Assembly (NCBI RefSeq): GCF_002188465.1
Contig: NZ_NINW01000020.1
Span: 50,288-114,287 of the forward strand
DNA length: 64,000 bases
Reading direction: 5' to 3'
Source: Pigmentiphaga sp. NML080357
GTDB lineage: Bacteria; Pseudomonadota; Gammaproteobacteria; Burkholderiales; Burkholderiaceae_B
A model generated the notes under the pieces. The model saw only the letters and a program-made list of their open reading frames with translations, made no database searches and had not been told where the DNA came from. The position numbers were made by a program, and so were the translations under genes. Positions 26,832 to 34,893 of the stretch are shown here, piece after piece. Every line of letters begins with the position of its first letter. Position 1 is the stretch's first letter.

Positions 26832-29111
26832 TCAGGCGGCGACCAGTTGCCGGGCCAGTGCGACCTCGACGGAATCACCATCCTGGTTCAGGACATCCAG
26901 CCCCGATTCGGGCACGTCGCCCGAGGTGGACTGCGAGACCATGATCTTCTTGGCCATCAGTTCCAGGCAGGTCATCTGCGAAGAACCGGCGTAGCCGAGG
27001 TAGATCACGCGCACCGGCAACTTCTGCCCGATGCGCCAGGAGCGGCGTGCCGCCTGCTGGAGCGAGTACACGTTGTAGCCCGACTGCATGAACACGATCG
27101 TCGGAAACTCCAGCAAGTCCAATCCCGTCTTGACCAGCTCGGGATTGGTGATGAGCACGTCGATGCCACGATCCAGTTGCTCAGCGATCCAGTCTTCGCG
27201 GCGGCTGGCATCCACGCTTGCGCGCAGCACCGCCACCTTGAAGCCTTCTTGCTCCAGCAGCACCTTCAGGCGCGACGTGGTGTCCCGCGTGCCGGTATAG
27301 ACCGTGTAGGCCAGAACCTTGCGGCCCTGCGCCTTCTCCGCTTTGCAGATGTCGATCAGCTCACGCTCCTTGGGGCTGATCTCGAACTCGTTGAACTGAG
27401 CCGGGACAAACGCCAAGGTGTTGCGCGTGCGCGGATGCACCACGGTCTCCGACCGGAAGCAGCAATCCGGCCAGGCCAGCAGCACGTTGAGGACCACACC
27501 CAGCAAGGTCGTATCGCGTCGCGCCAGAGCCTGTTTCAGCTCCGCGGTCAGCCGACCCGCCAGATCGCGGTAGGCCGCGGCTTGCGCCGTGTCCATCGCG
27601 ACTTCACGGAACTCCTCGTCATACGGCGGCAGGACGTTGCCACCGATGTCCTTGAGCTTGAGAAAGATCGTGAACGGCAGGATGCAGCGCAGCACGCCCT
27701 TGGGGCCAAACCCCGGGGCCTTGACCGTGCGCACCGATACCTTGGTGCCCTTGGCCGTCTTGTGCGCCGTGCCGGTGCTCTCGGAGTAGATGTCCTTCAA
27801 CACCCCGTGATCGCGCATGAACGCCATCGCAGCCGAGGTCATGCTGCCGCTCGTGGTCGGGCGGTAGCCGTCTTCGATCATCCGCCCCGGAAGGGCTCGG
27901 AACAGCAGGTGGAACAGGTCGTCCCCGTAGCCGCCCATCAACGTGCCGGTCAGCAGCAAGGTCTTGCGAGCCTTCGCCGCCAGCACGCCCATGGCCTGGC
28001 CCTGGGCACTGCCCCCGTTCTTGTACTCATGTGCCTCATCGGCGATGAGCAGGTCGAACGTGCCTTGCGGCAGGTAGCGTTTGATGAACTCGGACGGCTG
28101 ATAGCCGCCCTCGCCAAAGCCGAACTCCATGTTGGCCATCGCACGTTCCATGCGCGTGGCCTGACGGTCGGAAAACACCAGCTCGCCGTTGCCATCCATG
28201 AGGTTGATGAACTCATGGATGTTGTCGCCGAGCATCGACGCCAGGAACCCGTCACCGAACTTTTGCATCAGCTTCTGCGCGGTGACCTCTCCGATGGTCG
28301 GTATGCGCTTTAAGGCTTTGAGCACGGCCGAGGACTGGTCGCTGCCGGACAGACTGCGCGGGCGGATCAGTGTCCACAGGGGCGCGGCGCAGTGGCCGCA
28401 CTTCCTGCGGCACTCCTCGGCTTGGAGCGCGATCGGGTTGACCGGCTCGCCGTCGAGGTCGGTGATGACCGTGCCGCAGTCCGGGCAGGCCGCCACGTCG
28501 CCGTGGCGGGTGCGCCGCGTGGTGAAGACAGGCTTCCAGTGAAAGCCCATCCGCATCCTGACGCGCCCCAGGACGAAGAACTCCTGGCCCGTGGGCTGCA
28601 CGCCCAACTGCTCGCGCAGCTTGATGAGCTTGACGAGCGTATCCGGCCCGTTGAGTACCCACACCTTGGCACCGGCCACCGTCTCCTGGATCTCGCGCCG
28701 CCACTTGTAAACCAGGTGGGGCGGCGACAGCACCAGAGTGCGGCGATAGCCTTCGGCGTTGAGCACGGCGGCCGTGGCAATGCCGACGGTCGTCTTGCCG
28801 CAGCCCATCTCGCCATTGACGATCGCAGCACGTTCGCCACGGTCGATCAGCAGCTCGGCGGCGGCGTGGACGACTTCGGCCTGGGCTGGGAACAGCTTGC
28901 GCTTGAGGCTGGCGACCACCAGTTGCCGGTGCGCCTGCGGTTGGCCGGTATAGACCGGCGGATTAGCGCTGTTGAGGGCGTCGAGTAGTTCGTCGCCGAA
29001 CTCGCCGACAAAATCCTGAAGGCTCAGGGTCAGAGGGGAAGATTCCGCGTCGAGCAGTTCGCCCTGTACGGGCGCGGATTCAGCGGCAGTGGTTTCGAGA
29101 TCGAGGGACAT
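26832..29111 (-). CDS. SNF2-like DEAD/DEAH-box helicase of ICE
   Basis: A 759-residue superfamily 2 helicase. Walker A is GEMGCGKTT (about residues 98-106), the DEAH box is LLIADEAHEYKN, and the C-terminal helicase domain ends with VFMQSGYNVYSLQQAARRSWRIGQ-type motif VI (arginine finger). A zinc-ribbon-like insert with four cysteine positions (CPDCG and CRRKCGHC, about 215-245) separates the lobes. It is carried at this position in many ICEs of the class; its role, for example in replication or remodelling of the excised DNA, is unproven. It has its own leader and terminator. Confidence 0.82.
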   Translation of the reverse strand: MSLDLETTAAESAPVQGELLDAESSPLTLSLQDFVGEFGDELLDALNSANPPVYTGQPQAHRQLVVASLKRKLFPAQAEVVHAAAELLIDRGERAAIVNGEMGCGKTTVGIATAAVLNAEGYRRTLVLSPPHLVYKWRREIQETVAGAKVWVLNGPDTLVKLIKLREQLGVQPTGQEFFVLGRVRMRMGFHWKPVFTTRRTRHGDVAACPDCGTVITDLDGEPVNPIALQAEECRRKCGHCAAPLWTLIRPRSLSGSDQSSAVLKALKRIPTIGEVTAQKLMQKFGDGFLASMLGDNIHEFINLMDGNGELVFSDRQATRMERAMANMEFGFGEGGYQPSEFIKRYLPQGTFDLLIADEAHEYKNGGSAQGQAMGVLAAKARKTLLLTGTLMGGYGDDLFHLLFRALPGRMIEDGYRPTTSGSMTSAAMAFMRDHGVLKDIYSESTGTAHKTAKGTKVSVRTVKAPGFGPKGVLRCILPFTIFLKLKDIGGNVLPPYDEEFREVAMDTAQAAAYRDLAGRLTAELKQALARRDTTLLGVVLNVLLAWPDCCFRSETVVHPRTRNTLAFVPAQFNEFEISPKERELIDICKAEKAQGRKVLAYTVYTGTRDTTSRLKVLLEQEGFKVAVLRASVDASRREDWIAEQLDRGIDVLITNPELVKTGLDLLEFPTIVFMQSGYNVYSLQQAARRSWRIGQKLPVRVIYLGYAGSSQMTCLELMAKKIMVSQSTSGDVPESGLDVLNQDGDSVEVALARQLVAA

Positions 29112-29132
29112 GGTGATGCTCCAAAGAAAAAT

Positions 29133-29179
29133 GGGGCATGCACCACCCCCAGCGGGGCAATGGCATGCCCCGTGGTGGG
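29133..29179 (-). ncRNA. pseudoknot-like leader of the helicase gene
   Basis: Minus-strand leader ending about 20 nt before the helicase ATG: CCACCAC, then GGGGCATGC, a short spacer, GCCCC, GGGGGTGGTG and GCATGCCCC. CACCAC can pair with GTGGTG, and GGGGCATGC can pair either with the inner GCCCC or, over nine bases, with the final GCATGCCCC. The two long pairings cross, giving a pseudoknot or mutually exclusive states. The same order recurs before other genes in the block. Confidence 0.55.
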
Positions 29180-29247
29180 AAGAGAATCGACGCGTGGCTG
29201 AGGGTGGTTGAAGGTGCTGGCCTGGGCGGCCCGCAGGTGAACCGTGC

Positions 29248-29553
29248 TCAGTCTTCGGACGGAAGCACGATGACGGTTGCGCAGCGCTGCGAATCGGTGA
29301 CGATGCGAATGGCGAGCCCCGGATGGATCACGTAGTGCGATTCCAGCGACGCGCCCGATTGAAGCGCGCTGCTGTTCGTCTGCCATTGCTGGATGTTGAC
29401 GTCGCCCCAGTCGCCACGGGTGTGGCGCCTGAAGTACGGGATCGGGTCCAGGCGACCCGCGCGGACCAGGCGGTCTACACCTCTGCTGAAGATGAGCGCC
29501 CCGATGGGGAACGCCAGCCGCTGGCAGTAGGTTTCGATGCGATGCGATGCCAT
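29248..29553 (-). CDS. ICE small protein with RGDWG motif, paralogue 1
   Basis: A 101-residue soluble protein, function unknown. It shares with the next gene the pattern P-x-x-Y-x-x-R-H-x-R-G-D-W-G-D/E (residues about 37-51), followed by QxN and an I-x-P-x-L-A-x-x-I-x-T-x-S core and a terminal LP-x-E. The two are clearly diverged tandem duplicates. It has its own leader, with GAGCCAC able to pair with GTGGCTC. Confidence 0.7.
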   Translation of the reverse strand: MASHRIETYCQRLAFPIGALIFSRGVDRLVRAGRLDPIPYFRRHTRGDWGDVNIQQWQTNSSALQSGASLESHYVIHPGLAIRIVTDSQRCATVIVLPSED

Positions 29554-29642
29554 GGGCTCCTCCTTGATGAGTCATTGAGCCACGACACCCCTGCCGGAGT
29601 GAAGTGGCTCCGTCAGGTGGATGAGGATGACGATGTGGGGCC

Positions 29643-29963
29643 TCAGATCAGGTCCCGCTCTTCGGGAAGCTGGACCACCGTGGTCTGGTGGTCCTCGCTG
29701 GTCTTGACGATCAGCGCCAGGTCCGGCGTGATCCTGAACTGCGAGATCATTAGGTTGTCCTGTTGGATCGCCACGTCGTTGGCTTGGCGTGTGGCCTCAT
29801 CGATCTCGCCCCAGTCCCCGCGCACATGGCGCTGGACATAGGCCAAGGGGTCGATCAGGCCTCGCCGGGCCAGCCAATGCACCTTCTCGCTCAACTTCAA
29901 CGTACTCGGTGCGAACAACGGTTGCTTGTGCGGCGCAGGCCGCTTGAACGGATTGGGGATCAT
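29643..29963 (-). CDS. ICE small protein with RGDWG motif, paralogue 2
   Basis: A 106-residue protein starting MIPNPFKRPAPHKQP with the same PLAYVQRHVRGDWGEID motif and C-terminal LALIVKTSEDHQTTVVQLPEE as its neighbour, at roughly one third identity by eye. Often annotated only as plasmid-related protein. Function unknown. The start was set at the ATG after GGAGAAACACC; an upstream in-frame extension is Arg-rich and not conserved-looking. Confidence 0.7.
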   Translation of the reverse strand: MIPNPFKRPAPHKQPLFAPSTLKLSEKVHWLARRGLIDPLAYVQRHVRGDWGEIDEATRQANDVAIQQDNLMISQFRITPDLALIVKTSEDHQTTVVQLPEERDLI

Positions 29964-30013
29964 GGTGTTTCTCCTTCGAGTTGGTACAGCAGGACGGCAG
30001 CGCGTCCGGTGGA

Positions 30014-31123
30014 TCAGCGAATGGTCAACACCTCGCCCCGTGTCGCGGAGCCAGGTGTCATGTCCCACGCGCGGATGACGGGAACGAACTTGTCGGTGAG
30101 GATGCGGGTCTCGGCGATGGAGCCGTCTTCGCGTTCGGTGAACTCCCGCTGGAGCGTCTTGTCCTTGTGGGTGTCACCTTTGACGACGAGCACGCGCCCG
30201 GTCTTGGAGCGCACAACCCCCGAGATCGCACCCGCGGCCAGAGCCAGGGCGAGATGCCAGCGGGACAAGGCCCGCGCCGGTGGACGCAGCGATTGCTGCG
30301 CAGCCCCCAGGTGCGTGTCCTGCGATGGCCACAAGCCTTGCAGCCTGCCAACCTCATCGGCGAACTGCTCGGGCTCCATCGTCACGCGGAAGAAATGCTC
30401 TGGCTCGGCCGGGCTGGCGGGGACGATGTACGGCAGGAACGGCCACTCGCTCGGCAGTTCCTCGGCTTCGACTTCGCCTTGCCCTACCTGCAACAGCAGA
30501 TTGCGCACGGCCTTGACGCCATCGGGCACCTGCTCGCGCTGGCGCACCCGGCGTCCGAAGATCACCACCTGCTTGAACTGCGTCTCCACCGCTCGGTAGA
30601 TGCGCAGGTCCGTGTAGTGGCGCGTCAGCCAGCCGACCAACTCCGCGTCGAGCACGTAGCCGGGGACGATGAAAACCAGCACGCCGCCGTATTGCAGCAG
30701 CGAGAGCGTGCGCTGGTAGAACAGCTTTTCAAGGCGGGCACGGCCCTGGCCCTGATAGCCGATGTTGCCGTTGACGTCCTTGGACAGGTCCCCATACGGC
30801 GGGTTGAGCCAGAGCAGCCCGAAGGACTGCTTGGAGACCATCGTGTCCATCAGGTCCGCGTGCAGGCAGTGATCGACCAGGCCGCGGGCATGGCGCGCCC
30901 GCTCCGCGTCGAACTCGACGGCGAACGCCTTTGCCTGCTCGCGCCCGAGGGCATGGGCGGCTTCGGCGATCGCCACGCCTTCGCCGGCGCAGGGATCGAG
31001 GATGCACATCGGCCCGTCGCTGGGCATCAGTGCGTTGAGCGCTCTTTCGAGCGTGGGTTCGTCGGTCGGGAAATATCCGTTCTTGACGAAATTGCGGGCG
31101 AGCCGCGGGAACATGAGGGCCAT
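30014..31123 (-). CDS. DUF6094 SAM-dependent methyltransferase-like protein
   Basis: A 369-residue protein with an N6-adenine-type methyltransferase core: motif I CILDPCAGEGVAIAEAA (about residues 41-57) and the catalytic motif LLWLNPPYGD (about 103-112, matching D/N-P-P-Y). The C-terminal half (about 215-369) is a separate domain. This combination is DUF6094, typical of ICEs of this class. It may protect incoming DNA or modify DNA for regulation. No cognate nuclease is adjacent. Confidence 0.78.
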   Translation of the reverse strand: MALMFPRLARNFVKNGYFPTDEPTLERALNALMPSDGPMCILDPCAGEGVAIAEAAHALGREQAKAFAVEFDAERARHARGLVDHCLHADLMDTMVSKQSFGLLWLNPPYGDLSKDVNGNIGYQGQGRARLEKLFYQRTLSLLQYGGVLVFIVPGYVLDAELVGWLTRHYTDLRIYRAVETQFKQVVIFGRRVRQREQVPDGVKAVRNLLLQVGQGEVEAEELPSEWPFLPYIVPASPAEPEHFFRVTMEPEQFADEVGRLQGLWPSQDTHLGAAQQSLRPPARALSRWHLALALAAGAISGVVRSKTGRVLVVKGDTHKDKTLQREFTEREDGSIAETRILTDKFVPVIRAWDMTPGSATRGEVLTIR

Positions 31124-31187
31124 GGAAGTCTCCTGGTTGGCGGGGATGAAACACGGAAGTACGCCAAGGCGTGCCTCCGAGGGTGGG

Positions 31188-31835
31188 TCAAGCCGCTACC
31201 GCTTCCGGCGTCCAAATCTTGGCCGGATACGGATAGGCGGTGAGCGCGTCGCTGCGGATCAGGGAGCCGAGCGCCAGGGTCAGCGCCGGCACGTCGATGG
31301 CGAGCCGATGGCCTTCCAGCGGCCCGAGGGCGAACGGAAGGCGGGCCAGCATCTCGCGGGTTTGCAGCAGTTCCAGCACGGTCTCGCGCCAGTGATCGAG
31401 CAGCGGCAACGGGCAGGTGTCCCGCACCAGCATCCACAGGCGGTCAAGCCTGTGGGCGCTGTCGCGTGGCAGCAGTGCCAATGCGCTGGCGTTGGCCTTG
31501 TCGGGCTTGACGCAGCGCCGGTCGAACAGCCACACGTTGGACAGCGAGCCGAACAGCGTCCGCCGGTACGCGCGCGTGATGCGCTTTTCCAGGCGATCGA
31601 CGTTGCCGATGAATACCGGGACGCTGCCGCCCTGGTCGGTGATGACGTGGAACTGGTCCAGTCCCTGCTCGTCGCGCCCGAGGGTCAGGCGAGCGAGGAA
31701 CTGCTGGACGGCGGTGTCCCGCGCCCAGATGGACAGGAAGATCAGGTTGCCCTGGTCATCGCCGACGCAGGCGTCGGCCATCACGTCCGGGCATTCGTCG
31801 ATGCGGTACAGCGTGGAAGAAGTGTTTGCGGGCAT
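31188..31835 (-). CDS. ICE hypothetical protein
   Basis: A 215-residue soluble protein that I do not recognise. Features: an N-terminal segment FLSIWARDTAVQQFLARL, a Lys/Arg-rich centre (RLEKRITRAYRRTLFGS) and a C-terminus ending YPYPAKIWTPEAVAA. It is a single-gene unit with a structured leader, flanked by methyltransferase-like and small ICE genes. Function unknown. Confidence 0.65.
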   Translation of the reverse strand: MPANTSSTLYRIDECPDVMADACVGDDQGNLIFLSIWARDTAVQQFLARLTLGRDEQGLDQFHVITDQGGSVPVFIGNVDRLEKRITRAYRRTLFGSLSNVWLFDRRCVKPDKANASALALLPRDSAHRLDRLWMLVRDTCPLPLLDHWRETVLELLQTREMLARLPFALGPLEGHRLAIDVPALTLALGSLIRSDALTAYPYPAKIWTPEAVAA

Positions 31836-31854
31836 GGTGGTGTCCTCGGATGAA

Positions 31855-31903
31855 CGGGAACAGCACCGCCCGCTGGGGCAAGTACTGCCCCAGGGGGTGG
31901 AAG
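31855..31903 (-). ncRNA. pseudoknot-like leader of the 31.2-31.8 kb gene
   Basis: Minus-strand leader: CCACCCCC, TGGGGCA, loop GTACT, TGCCCCA, GCGGGCGGTG, CTGTTCC. TGGGGCA and TGCCCCA form a 7-bp hairpin. GGGGCAGTAC can instead pair with GTGCTGTTCC over ten positions including G-U pairs. Same architecture as the helicase leader. Confidence 0.5.
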
Positions 31904-31911
31904 AAAACCGC

Positions 31912-32172
31912 TCAGTCCGGCTCGAACTGCCGGGTGTGCGGGTTGAAGTGAAGCGGCTCGTCCGCCGAAGTGATCGGCGTGAAGCCTTCCAGGTAGATGT
32001 TGTTGAGGTACTGGTCGCGGTAGGTCAGTGCCTGCCGTGCCTGGTCCTCGGTGAGGCCGTTGTCGATGAAGTACGCCAGCATTTCCTCGTCGGAGGACAC
32101 TTCGTCGTTGGACAAACTCCCTTCAACGAGTGCCAGCAACGAGGGCGGAAGCGTTGCCAGGATCGGGTCCAT
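31912..32172 (-). CDS. ICE small acidic hypothetical protein
   Basis: An 86-residue acidic protein (MDPILATLPPSLLALVEG... ending HFNPHTRQFEPD) with no recognised domain. It starts only 16 bp after the next upstream gene and has no leader of its own, so it is the second gene of a two-gene unit. Function unknown. Confidence 0.62.
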   Translation of the reverse strand: MDPILATLPPSLLALVEGSLSNDEVSSDEEMLAYFIDNGLTEDQARQALTYRDQYLNNIYLEGFTPITSADEPLHFNPHTRQFEPD

Positions 32173-32188
32173 GTCGGTTCCTCCTGGC

Positions 32189-32596
32189 TCAGGCCATCGA
32201 CGCCGCGGCGGATGCCGCGGATGCCGTGGGTGTGCGCCGCCGGGCGTGGTAGGCGCGAACGCCTGCACGCCAGTCGGCGGACTGCTCCGGTGCGAGGTCC
32301 AGATAGGACAGCGGGCACGTGTAGTAGTACGGGTGCATGGACTCGTCCAAGGACTTGTAGCCCCACTGGCCGCCGCTTCGTTCAAGCAGATCGCAGCGGA
32401 TGTAGCGCAGGGACTGGCCCGGTGCGAGATCACGATGCACGCCTTCGACCTTGGCGGTCACTTCGGCGACGGACCACAGCACGTTGCCGCGCAGGGTGTG
32501 AGCGATGACCTTGACGCTGGCGCGCTCGGTCTCTTGCGGTGCGATCAGTTCCGCGATCAGTTCGGACCGCGATTGGTTTGAGAAATACCAGCCCAT
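32189..32596 (-). CDS. DUF6927-like ICE protein
   Basis: A 135-residue protein starting MGWYFSNQSRSELIAEL, with WSVAEV and the aromatic-rich WGYKSLDESMHPYYYTCPLSYLDLAP. I associate this pattern with DUF6927, a domain found in mobile-element proteins, but this is from memory. The C-terminus is a low-complexity Ala/Ser tail. First gene of the pair with the 86-residue protein, with a structured leader upstream. Confidence 0.65.
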   Translation of the reverse strand: MGWYFSNQSRSELIAELIAPQETERASVKVIAHTLRGNVLWSVAEVTAKVEGVHRDLAPGQSLRYIRCDLLERSGGQWGYKSLDESMHPYYYTCPLSYLDLAPEQSADWRAGVRAYHARRRTPTASAASAAASMA

Positions 32597-32618
32597 GAGA
32601 GGCCTCCTCGAAAAGTTG

Positions 32619-32658
32619 AGCTGAAGGCCTCCCCGTGGGGAAGAACCCCCAGCGGGTG
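32619..32658 (-). ncRNA. pseudoknot-like leader of the DUF6927-like gene
   Basis: Minus-strand leader CACCC, GCTGGGGGTT, CTTCCCCA, CGGGGAGG, CCTTCAGC. TGGGG pairs with CCCCA as an inner hairpin. GCTGGGGGTT can instead pair with GGCCTTCAGC over ten positions with G-U pairs. It keeps the order seen in the other leaders while the sequences differ. Confidence 0.5.
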
Positions 32659-32700
32659 ATGGAATGCCGCATCTGCGGCGAAGGAACCTATGCGTCGCCC

Positions 32701-33042
32701 TCAATCCCAGTCGTCATCGTCTCGATCACAACCGGCCGGGCAGTAGCCGAACTCGATCCCGTGCGAGCAATAGCCATGCTCCGCATTCCAGTCCTGGGTT
32801 TCCTGCCGTTCGGCAGGTGTTGCGTAGTCCCATTCCTGGGCCGCGATTTCGAGAGCCTGAGCACGTTGCTCATCCGGCAAACGATTGGCCTGTGCGTCGA
32901 TCGCCGAACTGAAGAGCGTCACGTAGTGGTCGTAGGACAAGCCGCAACCGCGCTGGGCGTGTGCGGCGGCCGCTTTGCAAAGGTCCCGCCACGCGGGTTC
33001 ATCCAGCGTTGAACGCGGGGTATCGCAAGCGATGGTGGACAT
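32701..33042 (-). CDS. ICE hypothetical protein with Cys/His tail
   Basis: A 113-residue protein. The N-terminal half is helical (AWRDLCKAAAAHAQRGCGLSYDHYVTLFSSAID). The C-terminus holds HGYCSHGIEFGYCPAGCDRDDDDWD, with three Cys and two His that could bind a metal ion. No named family recognised. Single-gene unit with its own leader. Confidence 0.65.
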   Translation of the reverse strand: MSTIACDTPRSTLDEPAWRDLCKAAAAHAQRGCGLSYDHYVTLFSSAIDAQANRLPDEQRAQALEIAAQEWDYATPAERQETQDWNAEHGYCSHGIEFGYCPAGCDRDDDDWD

Positions 33043-33062
33043 GATGGAGACCTCCAGAAAAT

Positions 33063-33107
33063 GGCCAGGGCCTCCCCCGCATGGGAAAGGAACCCCGGCG
33101 GGTGGAT
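33063..33107 (-). ncRNA. pseudoknot-like leader of the 32.7-33.0 kb gene
   Basis: Minus-strand leader CCACCC, GCCGGGGTT, CCTTTCCCA, TGCGGGGGA, GGCCCTGGC. CCCGC can pair with GCGGG as the outer stem. GCCGGGGTT can pair with the final GGCCCTGGC over nine positions, crossing the outer stem. Confidence 0.5.
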
Positions 33108-33136
33108 GAAGAACACCGCGCATGCGGCGTCTGCGA

Positions 33137-33826
33137 TCACGCAGGTTTTGGTTCGGCCTGGCGGCTCCACTCCTGCGTCTTGAAGTCCAGCGCGTAGCCC
33201 AGCTCGCCCAGGCGGGCGATCTGCGCGCGCAGGGTGCGGCGGTCGATGGTCGAATCCAGTTTCACGGACTCGCCCAGCGGCCACAGCAGGCCGAAGAGCG
33301 CGGCGTCACCGTCTTCGGTGCTGCCGGGGGCAGCGGCCGTAGCAGGCGGTGGCGCATCCACGCCGAAGGGCGTGGTATCGACCAGCGGGTCCGCGGACGC
33401 CTGCACGGGTGCGGGCTTGGCGGGCCTGGACGCTTTGGTGGGCTTGGCCGGCGTTGCCGCAGGCTGCGCCCCTTGCTCTTCATCGAGCGGATCGACGTCC
33501 TGGGTGGCGAAGCTGCGGGCTTCGTCGCGGCTGAGTTTGTCGATGCCGTTGAGCGTCATGCCGTCGAGGCTGGCACGGATCTCGAACCGCATGCCGCCGC
33601 CGACCGGATAGGACTTCGGGAAGATGTACCTGATGATGAATTCCCCGTCGTACTTGCCTTCGGGGTACTGCTCCAGCTCCGGGTCTTTGACCTCGAAAGT
33701 ACCGAGGTGCGTCGCGAGGCGGCCAACCGTGAACGGGCCGTTCTTGCCGCGGATGGTACGCAGCGTGAGCTGGCCGGGGACGACGATGGGCGCAACAGAT
33801 TTCTCGGAAGCCGATGGGGTTGCCAT
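33137..33826 (-). CDS. DUF3275 protein
   Basis: A 229-residue protein. The DUF3275 core (about residues 15-90) reads LTLRTIRGKNGPFTVGRL, KYDGEFIIRYIFPKSYP and GGGMRFEIRASLDGM. A Pro/Ala/Lys-rich linker follows (about 115-165), then a C-terminal motif with LFGLLWPLGESVKLDSTIDR. Conserved in this class of ICE, function unknown; the beta-rich core may bind nucleic acid. Confidence 0.8.
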   Translation of the reverse strand: MATPSASEKSVAPIVVPGQLTLRTIRGKNGPFTVGRLATHLGTFEVKDPELEQYPEGKYDGEFIIRYIFPKSYPVGGGMRFEIRASLDGMTLNGIDKLSRDEARSFATQDVDPLDEEQGAQPAATPAKPTKASRPAKPAPVQASADPLVDTTPFGVDAPPPATAAAPGSTEDGDAALFGLLWPLGESVKLDSTIDRRTLRAQIARLGELGYALDFKTQEWSRQAEPKPA

Positions 33827-33920
33827 GATGGTTCTCCTGATGATGAATGACGGGCCGCCGACGGCACCCGGTGGATGAGAGGAAATGGCCTCGCCCGAGG
33901 TGGGCGAGGTCCGCGTGGCA

Positions 33921-34748
33921 TCACGCCTTGAGCTGGCGCATGCCTTCGGCCAGCAGCCACAACGCCCGGTTCAGGCGCAGGTTCTGGTCGATGCCTTGCA
34001 CCGGACGGGTGCGCTGATTGCGGCCGTTGGCCGTGCGTCCGTTCAGGCCCCCTTTGACTAGGTTCTCCTGGACGCGGTTGAAGACGGCCCACAGGTCGTT
34101 CTTGCGGTCGTCCCATCGCCGAGGGGCCAGCAGTTGGCTCTCGGTGACAGGCGTGGACTTGGCCGGATCGTCGTACTTGAGTGCGAGCGCAGAGTTCGCA
34201 AAGACCTCCGCTTCGCCCTCATCGAGGGTGATGGTGCGCATCGCATCGCGCGCGTTCTGCACGCGCTCGAAACCTTCGAGGACTCCGTAGGCACCTTCGA
34301 TCACCTGGCTGGCCACGTCGCCCTTGTGGGGAACGCGGATGTCTGCGGTGGTGTCACCGCAAACCAGGCCGTTGTGGCAGACGAACCGGAACATGCCGGC
34401 GAGCATCTGATAGCTGCTCGTGCCGTCATGGCTGTTGAGCAGGATGATCTCGTTCGCCTCGTCGCCGTTGATCTGGCTTGCATGGCGAAGTCGGATGAGG
34501 TGCTTCGTGTACTCGCGCCGGTCTTCGTTGCGCACGCGCGTCTGACACACCATGAAGGGCTCGAAGCCCTCCTGGCGCAGCTTGGTCAGCACGGTCGAGG
34601 TCGGTATGTAGGCATACCGATCGGACCGGCTCCCATGTGGAGCGTCGGCGAAGATCGACGGAACGACGGCACGAATGCGGTCGTCCGAGAGTGGGCGATC
34701 AGAGCGCAGGATCGGGGATTGCGGAGCAAAGCGGGATACCAGAGACAT
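33921..34748 (-). CDS. DUF932 protein
   Basis: A 275-residue DUF932 protein. Typical segments are RYAYIPTSTVLTKLRQEGFEPF, RLRHASQINGDEANEIILLNSHDGTSSYQM and MFRFVCHNGLVCGDTTADIRVPHKG. DUF932 genes are common on plasmids and ICEs beside anti-restriction genes; the biochemical role is not established. The leader contains an 8-bp hairpin CCGCGTGG / CCACGCGG. Confidence 0.85.
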   Translation of the reverse strand: MSLVSRFAPQSPILRSDRPLSDDRIRAVVPSIFADAPHGSRSDRYAYIPTSTVLTKLRQEGFEPFMVCQTRVRNEDRREYTKHLIRLRHASQINGDEANEIILLNSHDGTSSYQMLAGMFRFVCHNGLVCGDTTADIRVPHKGDVASQVIEGAYGVLEGFERVQNARDAMRTITLDEGEAEVFANSALALKYDDPAKSTPVTESQLLAPRRWDDRKNDLWAVFNRVQENLVKGGLNGRTANGRNQRTRPVQGIDQNLRLNRALWLLAEGMRQLKA

Positions 34749-34893
34749 GGCTGATCTCCTTTGAGAAATTCGACAACCGCGTGGCCGTGAGACCACGCGG
34801 AACTCGGGGGATGAAATGCGCAAGCACGCGTCCTGGGGACGCGGCGTACGTGGGGAGGAAAAGCGACAAGGCCCCGTGAGAGGCCGTGCCGGA

